Positions 51,810 through 59,658 of a stretch of DNA of 64,000 nt are shown here, piece by piece. The DNA comes from Actinoplanes sp. KI2 (GTDB lineage Bacteria; Actinomycetota; Actinomycetes; Mycobacteriales; Micromonosporaceae): positions 1 to 64,000 of the forward strand of contig NZ_JAOSZE010000032.1 of assembly GCF_025630775.1 (NCBI RefSeq). Reading direction: 5' to 3'. The notes under the pieces were generated by a model that made no database searches, was not told where the DNA came from, and saw only the letters and a list, made by a program, of their open reading frames with translations. Within the stretch, counting starts at the first letter, position 1. Each line of letters opens with the position of its first letter. The position numbers were made by a program, and so were the translations under genes.

Positions 51810-52651
51810 ATGATCGCCCGGGCCACGGCCCGGCCGCTCAGCCAGGCGGTCTGCACGCGCGGCCGCCCGAAGGCGTCGCCGCACAGGTAGACGTGGCCGT
51901 GCCGGGCGTACCAGCCGTCGCCGGGGCTGGGCGACGCGTACGGCCAGTGTCGGGTCTGCACCGACACCGGGTCACCGATGCCGAGCAGCTCGCCGACCGC
52001 GCCGGCCATCCGCGGGCCCGGGTCGGCGCACTCGGCCATCGCCGCCGTGGAGTGCGCCACCAGCACCGGCGCCCGGTCCCCGCGCCGATCGCCGTCGTCG
52101 CAGACCGTCGACAGGACCGGGTGGTCGTTCACGAAGGCACCGGCGAAATCCGTCCAGGACCTTCGCGCGTACGTGATGATCGCCGTCACCACGGGCGACC
52201 AGGTCTGCTCGCGGGCGGCCGGCAGGTCGGCGATCGCCAGCGCCTGCGGGCCCGGCATGGCGAGCACGACCGCCCCCGCCGCCGGCACCTCGGTGACCGG
52301 GACGCCGAGGGTCACCTCCAGCCCGCGCGCCAGGTCCTCGGCGAGGCTGCGCAGACCGCCCGGCGCTGCCCAGCGCATCGCCGGCGGCCCCGCCTGGCCG
52401 CGCAGCGTGTCGGTCCACGGCCGGACCAGCCCGTCGATCCGCCAGCTCTGCAGCCGCCCCTGGAAGGCCGGGTCGTCGGCGGTCAGGTAGGCCGCCCCGG
52501 TGTCCACCCAGCGCCCGCCGAGCCACTCGCTGGCCAGCCGGCCGCCCACCCTGGTGTCGCGCTCCACCACCCGGGCCGGCACCCCGGCATCCACCAGCTC
52601 ACGGGCGCACGCCAGCCCCGCGATCCCGGCACCCACCACGACGACGGCCAT
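51791..52651 (-). CDS. FAD-dependent amine-oxidase-like oxidoreductase
   Basis: 286 residues, short for the family. FAD-binding MAVVVVGAGIAGLACARELV, then VVERDTRVGGRLAS, and a C-terminal AWLSGRAVARAI; the second FAD contact is YLCGDAFGR. Resembles NAD(P)/FAD-dependent oxidoreductases in the renalase-like group. Substrate unknown. The ATG is preferred over a start 16 codons upstream. Overlaps glgA tail to tail and is divergent from the GHL10 gene with a 56-nt gap. Confidence 0.88.
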   Translation of the reverse strand: MAVVVVGAGIAGLACARELVDAGVPARVVERDTRVGGRLASEWLGGRWVDTGAAYLTADDPAFQGRLQSWRIDGLVRPWTDTLRGQAGPPAMRWAAPGGLRSLAEDLARGLEVTLGVPVTEVPAAGAVVLAMPGPQALAIADLPAAREQTWSPVVTAIITYARRSWTDFAGAFVNDHPVLSTVCDDGDRRGDRAPVLVAHSTAAMAECADPGPRMAGAVGELLGIGDPVSVQTRHWPYASPSPGDGWYARHGHVYLCGDAFGRPRVQTAWLSGRAVARAIIQSTDR

Positions 52652-52707
52652 GCCGCAAGACTTTACGGCCGGTGGCGCACGCCGGACGGCAAGGCACACT
52701 TGTCGGC

Positions 52708-54321
52708 ATGCTCCGCCGCCGTCCGCCCCTCCGGCTCGTCCTTCCGCTCGCGTCTCTGCTGTTCGCGCTCGCTGTCCTCGGCCTCGGTCTGGTGCGTGCG
52801 GCCGTGTACAAGCCGCCGGCCGTCGCCGCAGCCGATCCGGTGTCCCCCGCGGCCGGCACGGTCGGGAGGTGCGGGGCGGTGCCGGTCACCGCGACCCGGC
52901 AGCTGCGCGGGATGTGGCTGACGACGGTGCTGAACATCGACTTCCCGAGCCGGCCGGGGCTGCCCGAGGCGCAGGTCAAGGCCGAGTACGCGAGGTGGCT
53001 CGACCTGGCCGTGGCCCAGCACCACAACGCGATCTTCGTGCACGTGCGGCCGAGCGGGGACGCGTTCTGGCCCTCCGCCTACGCGCCGTGGTCGGAGTGG
53101 CTCACCGGCAGGCGGGACGGCCGGTCGCCGGGGTGGGACCCGATGGCCTTCCTGGTGAGCGAGGCGCACGCCCGCAACCTGGAGTTCCACGCGTGGTTCA
53201 ACCCGTACCGGGGAAGCCAGCCGGCCCCGGACGGCGCCGGCGCCGATTTCACCAAGCTCGCGCCCGGCCATCCGCTGCTCGCCCACCGCGACTGGGCGAT
53301 CGCCTATCCCACCGGCAAGACCGCCCGCCTCTACTTCGACCCGGGCATCCCGGCCGCCCGCAAGTTCGTCGAGGACGCGATGCTGGAGGCGGTGCAGAAG
53401 TACGACGTCGACGGCGTCCATTTCGACGACTTCTTCTACCCGTACCCGCAGAACGGCGAGGACTTCCCGGACGGCGCCAGCTACGCCAGGTACGGGCACG
53501 GCGTGGCCCGCGCGCAATGGCGGCGGGACAACGTGGACACCCTGGTCCGCGAGATGGACGAGCGGATCAAGCAGGTCAAGCCGTGGGTGAAGTTCGGGAT
53601 CAGCCCGTTCGGGATCTGGCGCAACGCCGCCACCGACCCGGCTGGCTCCGACTCGCGCGGCCTGGAGGCGTACGACGACATCTACGCCGACACCCGCAAG
53701 TGGGTGCAAAACGGCTGGGTCGACTACATCGTGCCGCAGCTGTACTGGAACATCGGCTTCGCCAAGGCCGACTACGCCAAGATGCTGCCGTGGTGGGTCG
53801 CGCTGGTGAAGGGCACCGGCGTCCAGCTGTACATCGGCCAGGCCGACTACCGGGTCGGTGAGAAGGGCGCGTGGAGCAACCCGGCCGAGCTCGACCGGCA
53901 CCTGGCCCTGGACGAGAAGGCCGGCGTGCAGGGCGAGGTGCACTTCAGCGCGAAATCGGTGCGGTCCAACCGGCTCGGCTCGGTCGCGCTCTACGACCAG
54001 CACCACTACGCGGCGCCCGCGCTGCCGCCGGTCATGAAGCAGCTGCCGGCCGCCCCGCCCGGCGCTCCCGCCCTGACCCGCGCGTGGCAGGCCGGGTCCG
54101 AGCGGCATTTCGACATCCAGCCGGGTGGCGGTCCGGAGCTGGTCAGCTGGGCGCTCTACCGGGTGAACGGGGCGAGCGCGGCGCTGGTCGCCACGGGCCG
54201 CAGCGGGCAGCAGGTGGCCGACCCGGCGCCGCCGGCCGGCGCGGCGACCTACTGCCTGGCCGGGCTGGACCGGTCGGGAAACCAGGGGCCGGTCGGTCAG
54301 CCCCTCACCGCGACCCGGTGA
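52708..54321 (+). CDS. Secreted glycosyl-hydrolase-like protein (GHL10/DUF187)
   Basis: 537 residues. An uncleaved or cleaved hydrophobic segment (LVLPLASLLFALAVLGLGLV) targets the protein to the membrane exterior. The catalytic-like barrel starts with RGMWLTTVLNIDFPSRPG and has FVHVRPSGDAFWPSAYAPWSEWLTG, FHAWFNPYRGS, YDVDGVHFDDFFYPYP, and IVPQLYWNIGF, all typical of GHL10 (YngK-like) proteins. A C-terminal beta-domain (about 455-535) ends the protein. Probably cleaves a wall or extracellular glycan. Its end overlaps the convergent ABC-F gene by 17 nt. Confidence 0.9.
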   Translation: MLRRRPPLRLVLPLASLLFALAVLGLGLVRAAVYKPPAVAAADPVSPAAGTVGRCGAVPVTATRQLRGMWLTTVLNIDFPSRPGLPEAQVKAEYARWLDLAVAQHHNAIFVHVRPSGDAFWPSAYAPWSEWLTGRRDGRSPGWDPMAFLVSEAHARNLEFHAWFNPYRGSQPAPDGAGADFTKLAPGHPLLAHRDWAIAYPTGKTARLYFDPGIPAARKFVEDAMLEAVQKYDVDGVHFDDFFYPYPQNGEDFPDGASYARYGHGVARAQWRRDNVDTLVREMDERIKQVKPWVKFGISPFGIWRNAATDPAGSDSRGLEAYDDIYADTRKWVQNGWVDYIVPQLYWNIGFAKADYAKMLPWWVALVKGTGVQLYIGQADYRVGEKGAWSNPAELDRHLALDEKAGVQGEVHFSAKSVRSNRLGSVALYDQHHYAAPALPPVMKQLPAAPPGAPALTRAWQAGSERHFDIQPGGGPELVSWALYRVNGASAALVATGRSGQQVADPAPPAGAATYCLAGLDRSGNQGPVGQPLTATR

Positions 54322-55945
54322 CCTTCCCGCCGGCCACCTCGAGCCGGCGGGTGGTGTGCACCGCCTCGAGCATCCGGCGGTCGTGGGTGACCAGCAGCAG
54401 GGTGCCCGCGTAGCCGGACAGCGCCGATTCGAGCTGCTCGATGGCGGCCAGGTCGAGGTGGTTGGTCGGCTCGTCCAGCACCAGCAGGTTGACGCCCCTG
54501 GCCTGGAGCAGCGCCAGGGCCGCCCGGGTGCGCTCGCCGGGGGACAGGGTTGCGGCCGGCCGGAGGACGTGGGTCGCCTTCAGGCCGAACTTGGCCAGCA
54601 GCGTGCGCACGTCCGCGTCGGGCATCTCGGGCACGGCGGCGCCGAAGGCAGCCATCAGCGGAACCTCGCCGAGGAACAGTCCGCGCGCCTGATCGATCTC
54701 GCCGACCACGACGCCGGGCCCCAGGTGGGCGCTGCCCGCATCCAACGGGATTTGTCCCAGGATGGCGGCGAGCAGCGTGGACTTGCCGGAGCCGTTCGCC
54801 CCGGTGATCGCCACCCGGTCGGCCCAGTCGATCTGCAGCGTGACCGGCCCGAGCGTGAAATCCCCGCGCCGCACCACCGCGTCGCGCAGCGTGGCCACCA
54901 CCGCGCCAGCCCGGGGCGCCGCGGCGATCTCCATCCGCAGCTCCCACTCCTTGCGCGGCTCCTCGACCACCTCCAGGCGCTCGATCAGCCGCTCGGTCTG
55001 CCGCGCCTTGGCCGCCTGCTTCTCCGTCGACTCGGTCCGGAACGCCTTGCCGAACTTGTCGTTGTCCGGCTGCTTCCGGCGCGCGTTGCGCACCCCCTTC
55101 TCCATCCAGGCGCGCTGCATGCGGGCCCGGTCGAGCAGCTCGGACTTCTTGTCGGCGTACTCCTCGTACTGCTCGCGGGCATGGCGGCGGCCCCGCTCGC
55201 GCTCCTCGAGGTAGGCGGCGTACCCGCCCCCGTACAGGTTCACCCTCTGCTGCGGCAGATCAAGTTCCAAGACCTTGCCGACCGTACGGGCGAGGAACTC
55301 CCGGTCGTGACTGACCAGCACGGTCCCCGCCCGCAGGCCCCGCACGAACTCCTCCAGGCGCCCCAGCCCGTCCAGGTCCAGGTCGTTGGTCGGCTCGTCG
55401 AGCAGGACGATGTCGTACCGGCTGAGCAGCAGCGAGGCCATCCCGGCGCGCGCCGCCTGCCCACCGGAGAGCGCCACCATCGCGTGGTCGAGCGCGACGG
55501 TCAGCCCCAGCTCGGCGGCGATCTGCTCGGCCCGCTCGTCCAGGTCGGCGCCGCCGAGATCCAGCCACCGTTCCAGCGCGGCGGCGTACTCGTCGTCGGC
55601 GCCCGGCTTCCCGTCGGCCAGGTCGGCCGCGGCGGCGTCCATCTTCGCGTGGGCGGGCCCGACGCCGGTGCGCCGGGCGAGAAAGTCACGGACCGTCTCG
55701 CCGGCCCGGCGCTCCCGCTCCTGCGGCAGATAGCCGACGTTCGCGGTGGGCGGGCTGAGCGCGACGGTTCCGCTCTCCACCGGCAGCAGCCCGGCGAGCG
55801 TACGCAGGAGCGTGGTCTTGCCCGCCCCGTTCACCCCGACCAGCCCGATCACATCGCCGGGCGCCACCACCAGGTCCAGCTCCGAGAACAGAACGCGTTC
55901 CCCGTGCCCGGCCGCCAGCCCGCGCGCAATCATCGTCCCGCTCAT
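54305..55945 (-). CDS. ABC-F family ATPase
   Basis: 546 residues, two ABC domains in one chain without membrane segments. Walker A GVNGAGKTT and GANGSGKST; signatures LSGGQAARAG and LSPGERTRAA; Walker B LLDEPTNDLDLD and LVLDEPTNHLDLAA. The interdomain linker is long and charged (RERGRRHAREQYEEYADKKS). ABC-F proteins act on the ribosome, either in translation control or antibiotic protection; the linker determines which and cannot be judged here. The ATG MSGTMIARGL was chosen. Confidence 0.93.
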   Translation of the reverse strand: MSGTMIARGLAAGHGERVLFSELDLVVAPGDVIGLVGVNGAGKTTLLRTLAGLLPVESGTVALSPPTANVGYLPQERERRAGETVRDFLARRTGVGPAHAKMDAAAADLADGKPGADDEYAAALERWLDLGGADLDERAEQIAAELGLTVALDHAMVALSGGQAARAGMASLLLSRYDIVLLDEPTNDLDLDGLGRLEEFVRGLRAGTVLVSHDREFLARTVGKVLELDLPQQRVNLYGGGYAAYLEERERGRRHAREQYEEYADKKSELLDRARMQRAWMEKGVRNARRKQPDNDKFGKAFRTESTEKQAAKARQTERLIERLEVVEEPRKEWELRMEIAAAPRAGAVVATLRDAVVRRGDFTLGPVTLQIDWADRVAITGANGSGKSTLLAAILGQIPLDAGSAHLGPGVVVGEIDQARGLFLGEVPLMAAFGAAVPEMPDADVRTLLAKFGLKATHVLRPAATLSPGERTRAALALLQARGVNLLVLDEPTNHLDLAAIEQLESALSGYAGTLLLVTHDRRMLEAVHTTRRLEVAGGKVTGSR

Positions 55946-56034
55946 CGCGGCTAATCCTAGGGAGTCGGCTCCCCAGACCGGCGACCGGCTCGCGCCCGTC
56001 ACCTCCCGGCACCCACGCGATGCGGAGGGGGCCC

Positions 56035-56340
56035 CTACGCCGCGTTCGTGACTATCTGGTCGATCGCCTCGTGCAGCTTGCTCCGGCTGATCGTCACCAC
56101 GTCGCCCGCGGTCTCGCGTTCCAATCCCGCGATGACCAGCAGCTGCATGAGCCTGGACGGGCTGATCCCCCGCTTGGCTGCCTCCGCTTCGAGCGCCTCG
56201 CTGTACTCGGCAGGCAGCCTGGTCGAGTGCACGACCGAGACCTTACGGTTCGGTTCCGGGGCGACGACCTCGCCGCCGGTCCAATCCGTGTCGTTCAACG
56301 CCCTTTCGGCCTCCTGCCGAACGTTCTCTCGGCCGGTCAT
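56035..56340 (-). CDS. Ribbon-helix-helix protein, probable antitoxin-like regulator
   Basis: 101 residues. A central region VSVVHSTRLPAEYSEALEAEAAKRGISPSRLMQLLVIAGLE has the strand-helix-helix pattern of MetJ/Arc-type proteins (one strand with alternating residues, then two helices with a turn at GISPS). ATG overlaps the stop of the 48-residue upstream gene (ATGA). Such proteins usually repress their own operon by binding a palindrome; a perfect one lies just upstream of the pair. The role as antitoxin or plain regulator is inference. Confidence 0.8.
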   Translation of the reverse strand: MTGRENVRQEAERALNDTDWTGGEVVAPEPNRKVSVVHSTRLPAEYSEALEAEAAKRGISPSRLMQLLVIAGLERETAGDVVTISRSKLHEAIDQIVTNAA

Positions 56341-56483
56341 CGCAGTCCCCCTAGCATTTTTGTGACGGTGGCGACCTCGTCCGAGTCCAGGTAGCGCGCG
56401 CCGGCGACGAGGTAGTCGTTGTCGTCGCGTTCGATCAGCGCTACCGCCAGCCAATTACCCTGTAGGTTTCGTCCACCAGCCAA
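56337..56483 (-). CDS. Tiny upstream partner of the RHH protein (48 residues)
   Basis: A 48-residue frame from TTG: starts LAGGRNLQGNWLAVALIERD, continues DNDYLVAGARYLDSDEV and ends VTKMLGGLR. An in-frame stop lies just before, so TTG is the only standard start that gives this length. It ends in ATGA, overlapping the RHH gene. Hydrophobic and acidic strands suggest a folded beta-type fragment. I do not recognise it. Below common size cut-offs, so easily missed. Confidence 0.5.
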   Translation of the reverse strand: MAGGRNLQGNWLAVALIERDDNDYLVAGARYLDSDEVATVTKMLGGLR

Positions 56484-56485
56484 GC

Positions 56486-56502
56486 GTAGACAAAATGTCT
56501 AC
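56486..56502. promoter_or_regulatory. Palindrome upstream of the RHH operon
   Basis: GTAGACA-AAA-TGTCTAC, perfect 7-bp arms, ending 2 nt before the TTG start of the tiny gene (leaderless or very short leader). A/T-rich for this genome. The natural candidate operator for the RHH protein. Confidence 0.7.
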
Positions 56503-56586
56503 ACCCTGCGAGCGTCGGCGCGGAGCGGGTTGCCGGGTCGCCGATTTCGGCGGCATTCTGGGCGGGGAGACGGTAGGGAGGCGACT

Positions 56587-56754
56587 ATGGCTGAGCCCGC
56601 GGTCCGTCCATCGGGTCGTCGGACTCGATGGGGATGGTGGCCGGCGGGGGTCGCGGTCCTCGCGACGGTCGCCGCCCTGATCGGCTATCAGATCGTTCCG
56701 CCGTTCAGCGACTGGGTCAACGACCTGCTCGGATCGCTGAACATCGGCGAGTGA
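56587..56754 (+). CDS. Small single-span membrane protein (55 residues)
   Basis: Starts MAEPAVRPSGRRTRWGWWPA; one membrane segment (GVAVLATVAALIGYQIV) and a short outside tail (PPFSDWVNDLLGSLNIGE). GGGAGG 5 nt before the ATG. Family not recognised. Followed by the PPOX gene after 41 nt. Confidence 0.75.
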   Translation: MAEPAVRPSGRRTRWGWWPAGVAVLATVAALIGYQIVPPFSDWVNDLLGSLNIGE

Positions 56755-56795
56755 CCCGCCGTCCTGCTCGGGCCGCGGATCGCTACCATCGCGCC

Positions 56796-57221
56796 ATGCG
56801 TCGCATGTCCATCGATGAGTTGCGCACCTTCCTCACCGCCGGCACCCGCACCGCGAAGATCGCTACGGTGTCGGCCGACGGCCACCCGCACGTCGTACCG
56901 GTGTGGTTCGTGCTGGACGGCGACGACCTGGTCATCACCACCGCGAGCGGCAGCGCGAAGGCCCGCCATCTGGCCGCCGACCCGCGGGTGTCGATCGCCG
57001 TCGACGACGAGCGGGCGCCGTTCGCGTTCGTCCACCTGCGCGCCACCGCGACGCTGCATCCGAGGCCGGCCGATCTGCTGGTCTGGACCACCCGGGTGGC
57101 CCGGCGCTACGCGGGCGACGACGCGGCGGACGAGCTGGGCCGCCGCTACGCCGAGTTCGACGATCTGATCATCCGGGTGCCGATCGCCGGCGCGGTCGGC
57201 TATGCCGAGGTCGTCGGCTGA
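56796..57221 (+). CDS. PPOX-fold, probably F420-dependent oxidoreductase
   Basis: 141 residues. TRTAKIATVSADGHPHVVPVWFVLDGDDLVI and SGSAKARHLAADPRVSIAVDDERAPFAFVHLRATATL match the F420-binding PPOX group (Rv1155-like). The Lys/Arg-containing STASGSAK segment fits cofactor-phosphate binding. Cytoplasmic reductase of unknown substrate. ATG MRRMSIDELRTFL; a second ATG 3 codons later is possible. Convergent with the PhzF gene. Confidence 0.88.
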   Translation: MRRMSIDELRTFLTAGTRTAKIATVSADGHPHVVPVWFVLDGDDLVITTASGSAKARHLAADPRVSIAVDDERAPFAFVHLRATATLHPRPADLLVWTTRVARRYAGDDAADELGRRYAEFDDLIIRVPIAGAVGYAEVVG

Positions 57222-57244
57222 TCTTCCAGAGGCGCGAGAAAGAG

Positions 57245-58063
57245 TCAGACCTCGATCGGGACGGCTCGGCCGCTCACCCGGACGCCCGCTTCGCCCGGGA
57301 TCAGCCGGACCGTGAGGCGGCTGGGCCGGCCCAGGTCGTCGCCCTGGCGCAGGTGCAGGGTGGCGTCGTCGGGGACGAGGCGCAGCTCGCGCAGGTAGCC
57401 GCCGAACGCCGCGGCGGCCGCGCCGGTGGCCGGGTCCTCGTAGACGCCGCCGACCGGGAACGGGTCGCGGACGTCGAACGTGTCGCCGGTGGCCCGGAAG
57501 ACCAGCTGCACCGTGGTCCAGCCGCGCGACTGCATCAGCGCCTTCAGGGCGGGCACGTCGTAGTCCAGGCCGGCGAGCCGGCGGCGGCTCTGCACGGCCA
57601 GGATCGGGTGGTACGCGCCGGCGTAGGCGACCCTCGGCGGCAGCGTCTCGTCCAGCTCGGCGGCGGTCCAGCGCAGGGCGGACAGCAGCGCGGTCAGGTC
57701 GGCGCCGGGCAGCTCGCCGACGACCGGGTCGACGCTGGTCAGGGTGGCGACCCGGTCGTCGCCGACGCTGACCGGGACCTCGCCGGCATTGGTGCGGAAG
57801 ACGTGCTCACCGGGGCCCAGGGCCACCGCGGTGGCGATCGTGGCGTGGCCGCAGAACGGGACCTCGGCCAGCGGGCTGAAGTAGCGCACCCGGTAGCGGT
57901 CGCCGGCCCTGGACAGCACGAACGCGGTCTCCGAGTAGCCCACCTCGGCCGCGATCTCCTGCATCCGCCGGTCGTCGAGGGCGGCCGCGTCCAGCACCAC
58001 GCCGGCCGGGTTGCCGCCCTTCGGGTCGTCGCTGAAGGCCGCCAAGCGCAGAATCTCCGTCAT
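57245..58063 (-). CDS. PhzF-family isomerase
   Basis: 272 residues, the normal length. Two-lobed PhzF fold: LAAFSDDPKGGNPAGVVLDA, EVGYSETAFVL with the catalytic Glu, FCGHATIATA, and in the second lobe GVYEDPATGAAAAAFGGYL. PhzF proteins catalyse proton shifts in small molecules; only one member is involved in phenazine synthesis, and no phenazine genes are here. The ATG MTEILRLAAF was chosen over one 31 codons upstream. Confidence 0.93.
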   Translation of the reverse strand: MTEILRLAAFSDDPKGGNPAGVVLDAAALDDRRMQEIAAEVGYSETAFVLSRAGDRYRVRYFSPLAEVPFCGHATIATAVALGPGEHVFRTNAGEVPVSVGDDRVATLTSVDPVVGELPGADLTALLSALRWTAAELDETLPPRVAYAGAYHPILAVQSRRRLAGLDYDVPALKALMQSRGWTTVQLVFRATGDTFDVRDPFPVGGVYEDPATGAAAAAFGGYLRELRLVPDDATLHLRQGDDLGRPSRLTVRLIPGEAGVRVSGRAVPIEV

Positions 58064-58227
58064 TCCGCCAGCCTGCACCCGGCGCCGCGCGGCTGACAGG
58101 GGCAATCCGCGGCAAGTGGCCTGCGCGTACCGGGATTCCGTATTCCCGAAATCCATGCCGTTACGGTCACACTTCCTTCTCGAACACGATCACACCCTGG
58201 TCACAGGGGCGGAGTAGCTTTCTTCCC

Positions 58228-59652
58228 GTGACAGACGCACCGATCGCGATCACGCCCACGCCGCCTGCCGATCTCCCGCGCACCGTCGGTGAGCTGCGCG
58301 CCTCCGGCCACGAGTTCCGCACGGTCAAGGAGGAGCTGCGCGACAACCTGCTCGATCGGCTGCGCAGCGGCGCGCCGCGGTTCCCGGGCATCGTGGGGTA
58401 TGACGACACCGTCCTGCCCGAAGTGGAGCGGGCGCTGCTCGCCGGGCACGACATGGTGCTGCTGGGCGAGCGCGGTCAGGGCAAGACGCGGCTGATCCGG
58501 GGGCTGGTCGGGCTGCTCGACGAGTGGACTCCGATGATCAGCGGCTCCGAGCTGCACGAGCATCCCTACCTGCCGCTGACGCCGGCGTCGCGCCGGCTGG
58601 CGGCCGAGACCGGTGACCTGCTGCCGATCTCGTGGCGGCACCGGTCCGAGCGGTACGGGGAGAAGCTGGCCACGCCCGACACCAGCGTGGGCGACCTGAT
58701 CGGCGACGTGGATCCGATCAAGGTGGCGCAGGGGCGGGCGCTCGGCGACCCCGAGACGATCCACTTCGGCCTGGTGCCGCGGACCAACCGGGGCATCTTC
58801 GCGGTCAACGAGCTGCCCGACCTGGCCGAGCGCATTCAGGTGTCGCTGCTCAACGTGCTGGAGGAGCGCGACATCCAGGTCCGCGGCTACCAGCTGCGGT
58901 TGCCGCTCGACCTGCTGCTGGTCGTGTCGGCCAACCCGGAGGACTACACGAACCGGGGCCGGATCATCACGCCGCTCAAGGACCGGTTCGGCGCCGAGAT
59001 CCGCACCCACTACCCGGTCGATCTCGAGCTGGAGACCGCGCTGGTCCGGCAGGAGGCGGCGCTGGTCGCCACGGTGCCCGACCACCTGATCGACGTGATC
59101 GCGCGCTACACCCGAGCGGTCCGCGAGTCGCCGGCGGTGGACGCCCGGTCGGGCATCTCGGCCCGGTTCGCGATCGCCGCCGCCGAGACCGTCGCCGCCT
59201 CGGCGCTGCGCCGGGCCGGGCTGCGCGGCGAGCGGGAGGCGGTGGCCCGGGTCGGCGACACGATCTCGGTGACCTCCACGCTGCGCGGCAAGGTCGAGTT
59301 CGAGAGCGGCGAGGAGGGGCGCGAGACCGAGGTTCTCGCCCACCTGCTGCGGGTCGCCACGGCCGAGACGTTCCGCGACCGGCTCGCCGGCCTCGACCTG
59401 TCCGGCTTCACCGACCTGGTCGCCGAGGGCGCGATCATCGAGACCGGCGAGCTGGTCTCGGCCGAGGAGCTGCTCGGGCAGATCGGCACCGTGCCGGGAC
59501 TGGCCAAGGTGCTCGACCGGCTCGGGCTGGGCGACGCGCCGTCGCCGGGGCAGGCCGCATCGGCGGTCGAGTTCGTGCTCGAGGGGCTGCACCTGACCCG
59601 CCGGCTGGCCAAGGAGCTGACCGGCGACGGACGCACGCTGTACGGGAGCTGA
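58228..59652 (+). CDS. AAA ATPase, MoxR/Mg-chelatase-I-like
   Basis: 474 residues from GTG, no ribosome binding site, so possibly leaderless. Walker A LGERGQGKT, then GIFAVNELPDLAERIQVSLLNVLEERDIQVRGY with a Walker B-type NELPDL, and sensor LLVVSANPEDYTNRGRIITPLKDRFGAEI. This is the RavA/ChlI class that partners a VWA protein, and the VWA gene follows 6 nt later. Works as a chaperone-like remodeler, target unknown. Confidence 0.9.
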   Translation: MTDAPIAITPTPPADLPRTVGELRASGHEFRTVKEELRDNLLDRLRSGAPRFPGIVGYDDTVLPEVERALLAGHDMVLLGERGQGKTRLIRGLVGLLDEWTPMISGSELHEHPYLPLTPASRRLAAETGDLLPISWRHRSERYGEKLATPDTSVGDLIGDVDPIKVAQGRALGDPETIHFGLVPRTNRGIFAVNELPDLAERIQVSLLNVLEERDIQVRGYQLRLPLDLLLVVSANPEDYTNRGRIITPLKDRFGAEIRTHYPVDLELETALVRQEAALVATVPDHLIDVIARYTRAVRESPAVDARSGISARFAIAAAETVAASALRRAGLRGEREAVARVGDTISVTSTLRGKVEFESGEEGRETEVLAHLLRVATAETFRDRLAGLDLSGFTDLVAEGAIIETGELVSAEELLGQIGTVPGLAKVLDRLGLGDAPSPGQAASAVEFVLEGLHLTRRLAKELTGDGRTLYGS

Positions 59653-59658
59653 GGGAGC

